Source of the DNA: Hyalella azteca
Taxonomy: Eukaryota > Arthropoda > Malacostraca > Amphipoda > Hyalellidae
Assembly: GCF_000764305.2 (NCBI RefSeq)
Contig: NW_025935820.1
Span: 1-64,000, forward strand
Length of the DNA: 64,000 bases
Direction: 5' to 3'
The notes under the pieces were generated by a model. The model was not told where the DNA came from. It made no database searches and saw only the letters and a list, made by a program, of their open reading frames with translations. This document shows, one piece after another, positions 59,607-64,000 of this stretch (position 1 is the stretch's first letter; each line of letters begins with the position of its first letter). Both the position numbers and the translations under genes were made by a program.

Positions 59607-59672
59607 TGACTTGGACTACAATAAAATATCGGAAATCCTGCCATCGTCGTTCGATGTCAGCACAGAGCAGCT
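59607..59672 (+). CDS. LGR-type receptor, LRR exon (LRR5 position)
   Basis: A 66-bp phase-2 exon (TTTTCAG acceptor, AGCT|GTAAGT donor) encoding DLDYNKISEILPSSFDVSTE, then QL. The first base T completes AT|T (Ile) from the LRR3 exon, so direct joining is possible. By pattern (SF, V, then L..L before the next repeat) it aligns best with LRR5 of the vertebrate receptors. Confidence 0.75.
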
Positions 59673-60941
59673 GTAAGTCATACATACATAAGTAAATTAT
59701 ATTACCTAATCAATTATTAATATATTATTATATATTGCTATATTATATATTATATACAAATACATTATATTCATCATACGCTGTTAAATTCACGACAGAT
59801 AACACAACAATTTTTAAATTTTATTCCGTTTCATTCTTAAATTATCCTTTGCCACGTAGAATTTGTTTCACCAAAACTGATCATCATTTTTTTCAACACG
59901 TTACAAAGCTTCTTATATTCTGGTATTGTGATGAAGTGAATGAATATCTGTCAATCAATCGTAAATTTATATTTTCAGCGAACTTTAACACAAGCAAGCC
60001 TATCGTTACACAGCTCGTTTTTGGTGGTTGCAAATTTTCGTACTCTGTTAAAATTGTACGTGATGATAGTTTAGCTTTTACTTTTATCATTCATGAATCT
60101 AATGAATTTGAAAAGTAAATCACTGCAAGCAATATAAATTAAAGGGTTATTTTAAATAAAGGACCCAATTTATTATTAAATTCGAATTTATTTAAGCATA
60201 AATTCAAAATGAATAGTTTATGCCTCAATGGAAAGAGAATTCATGTATTATTTTCTAGGGTAAGGTGGATTGATGGATTATTTTTAGGGTGAAGTTAAAG
60301 ATCCCATTCGGTGAAAGAGAAAGATTGGCGATCCTATGCATCCAGTCAATTTATAAAATTTTTTCATTAATTATTTAATTTTTCATTAATTATTTACCTA
60401 ATAATTTAATAACAAAGCAGGCGCTAGATTTGAACCGCCATAAAATTGAGAAAAAATTTAATTTGAAGCTTGAGATATTTTCATTCATCCTAATCAATGT
60501 AGGATCCCTTCATTATTCACTTTGACTCTTGGCGATGAACAGCATCATGTCACTTAAGGAAAATATTTCGAAATAATCATCAGTGGTAAGCCACGTTCGA
60601 TATACATTTTGATGACTTCGTATAAAGGCCCATCTTCTCTGACTGCCAAAATTTTCGATGCAGGAAAGTTTAGCCGTCGCCGAAAGCTGAATTAAATATA
60701 TTACTACTTTTGTTTGCTAAAATAAGATAGGCAGAGATTATATTAAGATTGAATTAAGAGATTAAATTAGATTAAGATTGCACACGTCATTCACAAAATG
60801 AAATGTGTAGAAGCGAAGGCTAAGCACACTATAGGTCCTCTTTTATTATTGACGAAGCCAATATATACCATCAACTATACTAAAAGTTTTAATGATGCAA
60901 TTTTATTGTGTTGAAAATCAAATACTGTTTCTTTACATCAG
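59673..60941 (+). other. Receptor intron
   Basis: About 1.3 kb, AT-rich. A 127-codon frame at 59735-60118 crosses it, but it has no recognisable content. A short direct repeat of TTTTCATTAATTATTTA lies at about 60361-60396. Confidence 0.5.
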
Positions 60942-61010
60942 ACTTCTTAGCTACAACCACATCAAGGTGGTTGGTGAAAGAGCGTTCGCTGGCTCTCAAA
61001 TTGGAACCTT
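60942..61010 (+). CDS. LGR-type receptor, LRR exon (LRR6 position)
   Basis: A 69-bp phase-2 exon (TACATCAG acceptor, CCTT|GTAAGT donor) encoding LLSYNHIKVVGERAFAGSQI, then GTL. The NxIxxVxxxAFxG pattern and the exon length match the sixth repeat of FSH/LH/TSH receptors, which is also a 69-bp exon. Confidence 0.8.
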
Positions 61011-63614
61011 GTAAGTATTTTAAAACTTTTATCACTTCTTGGCGCTTAATAATCTGTCTTGGAAGTTTATAATTGATAATTTAGAAAATAATGTTTCCAA
61101 CTAATAAAATATTAATAGCAAAATTGCTTCTAGATGCAACTACCTGGTAAAATCAATTGATGCTTTTTCGTAAAATCAAATAAAATTAATGTTTCATCGT
61201 AAAATCAATTAATTCTACAAACCTCATGGTTTGCAGCATTTTCTGGTCGTCCATCGTGAAATTGAATTCCATCTGATGAGTCGCAACTGCCTATTCTCAA
61301 TGTCAAGCAATTTGTGTTTAAATTAAAAATTAATTGCAAATAATCTGAATTGTTTGGTTGTCTTAAACATCCACAGCCATGTTCGTATGATTCCTTCTGT
61401 TTTATTAAAGAAGTTTGTTTCTAACGTTATTATCGACGCAGGTATAGCTCCTATTACTGACTAGTTTTTACTAGCAATACAGTCGTGCAATAGCGTAATT
61501 AAATGAACCTCGACGTCGTCTTTAATTCACATTCATTCACATGGCGGTTCTGAGACGTTGCCTTTTATAAAAAATGCATGAGGGAAAATATTAAAAAGTA
61601 AAAGACAATTTTTCTCATATATCTCTTGTGAATGTGTTGTTATTTATATTTTAGAAGAGAGTAATTTACGGAAAAGAAAAATGTATCAAAATATGCTAAG
61701 ACTTTGTAAAATAAATAGAAATTACTAAATTAGATATAAATCCTTCAATTAAGTGAAAATTAAAGTGAGTTCTCGTAGAAAACCAATACAATTTTGGACC
61801 ATCATTCAAAGAAGTTTTTTTACAAGTATTATTTTTCATAGACGTGGCCAGACATTGGTTAGAAGTTGAACTTCTGCTGACCTCTGTTCCTAATAAGTGT
61901 CAAAATTATCTTTAACTTAATGTCGCAGTGGGTAATAATGCTAATTATTACTCACTGCGTTACAATTAGTTACAATAACAACCTTTAGCTGCAAGCCTCG
62001 AGCTCATTAAATGAGTCCAACAATATAAACGAAATGTAACTATTTATGGAATACTTGAAATGTTTGTTAACGTGGATTTCGAAAGCGCCTCTTGCTTCGA
62101 GGTTTATTACGAAATTCGTTGCTCCGATGCAAATAAAAATCTCTTTCAACAATGTCTTGTATCCAGCGCTTCACCATTGTATGGTTCAGCTGAAAATTTC
62201 TCACATAACAGACACTAGTTAAAAAATAATGTCATTAACGTAGATTTCACCTTATTTTCAAAAGTTACCTACGAAAGCCATTGTCAACAATATCTCTGTG
62301 GCAAGCAATTCACTATTGTGGTGTAATGTGGAAGTTCTCTCTGACAATACCTTATTTATACGCTCATCATATGAATTTCCACGACACCCTTTTTTCTAAG
62401 GTTAATTACACAAGTCGTTATCAACAATGTCATTTTCTCCAACAATCAACGATTGTGTTGTTCAGTTGAACTTATCTAAGGCGACAACAGTCATGGTTTA
62501 AAAATGACGCTCCCAGTCAGTTGGCAAGACATAAAAGTGGTAGCAGGTTTGAAAAACTCACGCCTTCTGCTTTGTTGATGAAGGAATAGAATCCATATAT
62601 CTTCTATGGGGTCGAATCCATATATCTTCTATGGGGTATTGCGCATCGAAAAATTGTTTTTCACTTTCCTATGTGGCAATTATGTGGATTCGCATTTAGA
62701 ATCGATAAATGGTACAACACTTGATCTATACGATAGAGCGACTTTTTAAAAATCTTGATTTCAACATGGCGTAAATTTCGATTTTATTGCTATGCTTCAA
62801 GTTATATTTCAAAAATATTCAATTATATATAAATATAGAATAATAAATTATAATAATTAAGTGATTGTTACAATTGACCTTTTGATTAACTTTATAATTA
62901 CAGTACATTTCCAAACATAAATAATATACTATCTATTAAGACACATTATATAATAAAATTTATTATATAATAAATATATAATAACATAATAATATTATAA
63001 TAGCACATTATATAATAAAAGTACAATGAATTTTATAATCGGTGGAAAAAATATCCCATGTTTTTCATAACATCCAAAATAAAAAAATCGCAGTCAGCAT
63101 TAAATTTAATCAGGCTGCCAATTACTCTGTGTGTTCAGAATGTTCGAAGTTCAATGACCCGTTCCTCGATGTGCAATTACAGACTTTGACTCCGTCAACG
63201 ATAATTAAATTGACAACTTACTAACAAGAATACACACGAGTTCACGAGTTCGTTATTAAGAACAAACGAGATATTTTTTTATAATAAAAGTTTAACTTAG
63301 GGTTCCACTGCCTCATTATTTCAGCTGGGCCGATTACCAACTCTCAACCTGAAACTTTCAGGATAAGTTTATTTAAATTATTAAATTGATTAAAAACTAC
63401 TGTTTGTGGCTTAAATTCCTCGAGGAAAGATTTCTTGATGCATTCATTAGATTGTATTTGAATGTATTTTGAACATTTGATATTAATTCATTATTGGAAT
63501 TAATTAGTCTTCTCTTCCGTTTACTAACTAAATTAATTAAAACTAAACTAAATTAAATTGGGCGTCAAAACGAACGGTTAAAACCTGATTTAGTTCACGG
63601 TAATTTGTTTTCAG
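61011..63614 (+). other. Receptor intron
   Basis: About 2.6 kb. A 26-bp tandem duplication (GAATCCATATATCTTCTATG, then GGGT) lies at 62588-62638. Otherwise AT-rich with no supportable gene. Confidence 0.55.
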
Positions 63615-63689
63615 AAGCCTGAAAGGAAATCATGAGCTCCGAGAACTTCATGAGAACGCGTTCGATGGAGTGCTGATCCTCCGCACTCT
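63615..63689 (+). CDS. LGR-type receptor, LRR exon (LRR7 position), last in window
   Basis: A 75-bp phase-2 exon (TTTTCAG acceptor, CTCT|GTGAGT donor) encoding SLKGNHELRELHENAFDGVL, then ILRTL. The irregular N-H-E-L-R-E-L-H-x-x-A-F-x-G repeat is the most diagnostic piece: vertebrate glycoprotein hormone receptors have the same LxL-x-x-N-x-x-L-x-x-(L/M)-x-x-x-x-F-x-G form here. The transmembrane exons should lie further downstream, outside the window. Confidence 0.8.
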
Positions 63690-64000
63690 GTGAGTGTCTT
63701 TCTCATATATTGTCATTATTATAATTAAGTATTATGGTGTCAAGTTTGTAAATTAATCAACCTCCACCTGCAATATTATCAATTCTGTTGTCACTATTAT
63801 AAATAATTGTTATGGTCCATAAATTAATCTCTATTTGCAATATAGTCAATTTATTTAGATAACCAAATCGGAAATATTTATCAGATATCTACGATTTTAT
63901 CGCACAGGGAAATTAATACGTTGCACAGTTCTTTATGCAATCATATATATAATACCCCCAGTTTCATATGAAATTTGTTTCAAATAAAAACCTCAGGTGA
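63690..64000 (+). other. Receptor intron running off the window
   Basis: AT-rich intron. CCTCAG near the very end is followed by GTGA, which would give an immediate stop in the receptor frame, so it is not taken as the next acceptor. Confidence 0.5.

Noticed and set aside
59735..60118. 127-codon frame in a receptor intron
   Set aside because: It begins in AT-rich repeats, contains no known domain and lies between two well-supported receptor exons.
1..64000. CRISPR arrays, operons, rRNA or complete tRNA genes
   Set aside because: Sequence is eukaryotic. The tandem arrays lack unique spacers, and no full cloverleaf tRNA was seen on either strand.

Overview
This window is eukaryotic nuclear DNA. 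It is AT-rich, genes are sparse, coding pieces are short and bounded by GT/AG splice sites, introns run to several kb, and repeats are abundant. The exon architecture of the main gene and the secreted-peptide genes fit an arthropod. A crustacean is my guess, but nothing in the sequence proves it. Layout: (1) 2.2-2.6 kb holds the tail of a LINE-type retrotransposon. (2) 5.3-14.2 kb, all on the + strand, holds three related small secreted-peptide genes (5339-5832, 10228-10790, 13703-14119). The last two have clear signal peptides. All three have a Thr/Pro-rich middle, a Lys/Arg/Trp-rich amphipathic helix and a C-terminal aromatic-Gly stop. They look like precursors of cationic, possibly amidated, antimicrobial-type peptides. 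Two share a clear TATA-box promoter pattern. I consider this cluster the most likely undescribed system here. (3) 19.4-21.7 kb holds a 464-residue single-exon gene for a secreted or membrane-anchored protein of unknown family with a basic C-terminal tail. (4) 21.7-40.5 kb has no gene I can recognise. It carries MITE-like elements, a SINE-like element, a 134-bp satellite, several minisatellites, a dispersed segmental duplication and a leftover Nextera mate-pair junction adapter at 36943-36980. (5) 40.5-63.7 kb and beyond holds the 5' part of a large + strand gene for a leucine-rich-repeat G-protein-coupled receptor. Its phase-2 exons of 66-78 bp match the gene structure of glycoprotein hormone receptors (LGR1/FSHR type). 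The transmembrane exons lie outside the window, and neither the signal-peptide exon nor an expected LRR4 exon was found. Within this receptor gene, one exon end has been amplified into a 74-bp tandem array (41145-41600). The third LRR exon is present twice, and the second copy starts 20 bases after a single N, so assembly duplication is possible. Two foldback elements share a conserved core with hammerhead-like spacing. The three N positions (18075, 36942, 52943) all lie at repeats or duplications, so local order around them is uncertain.
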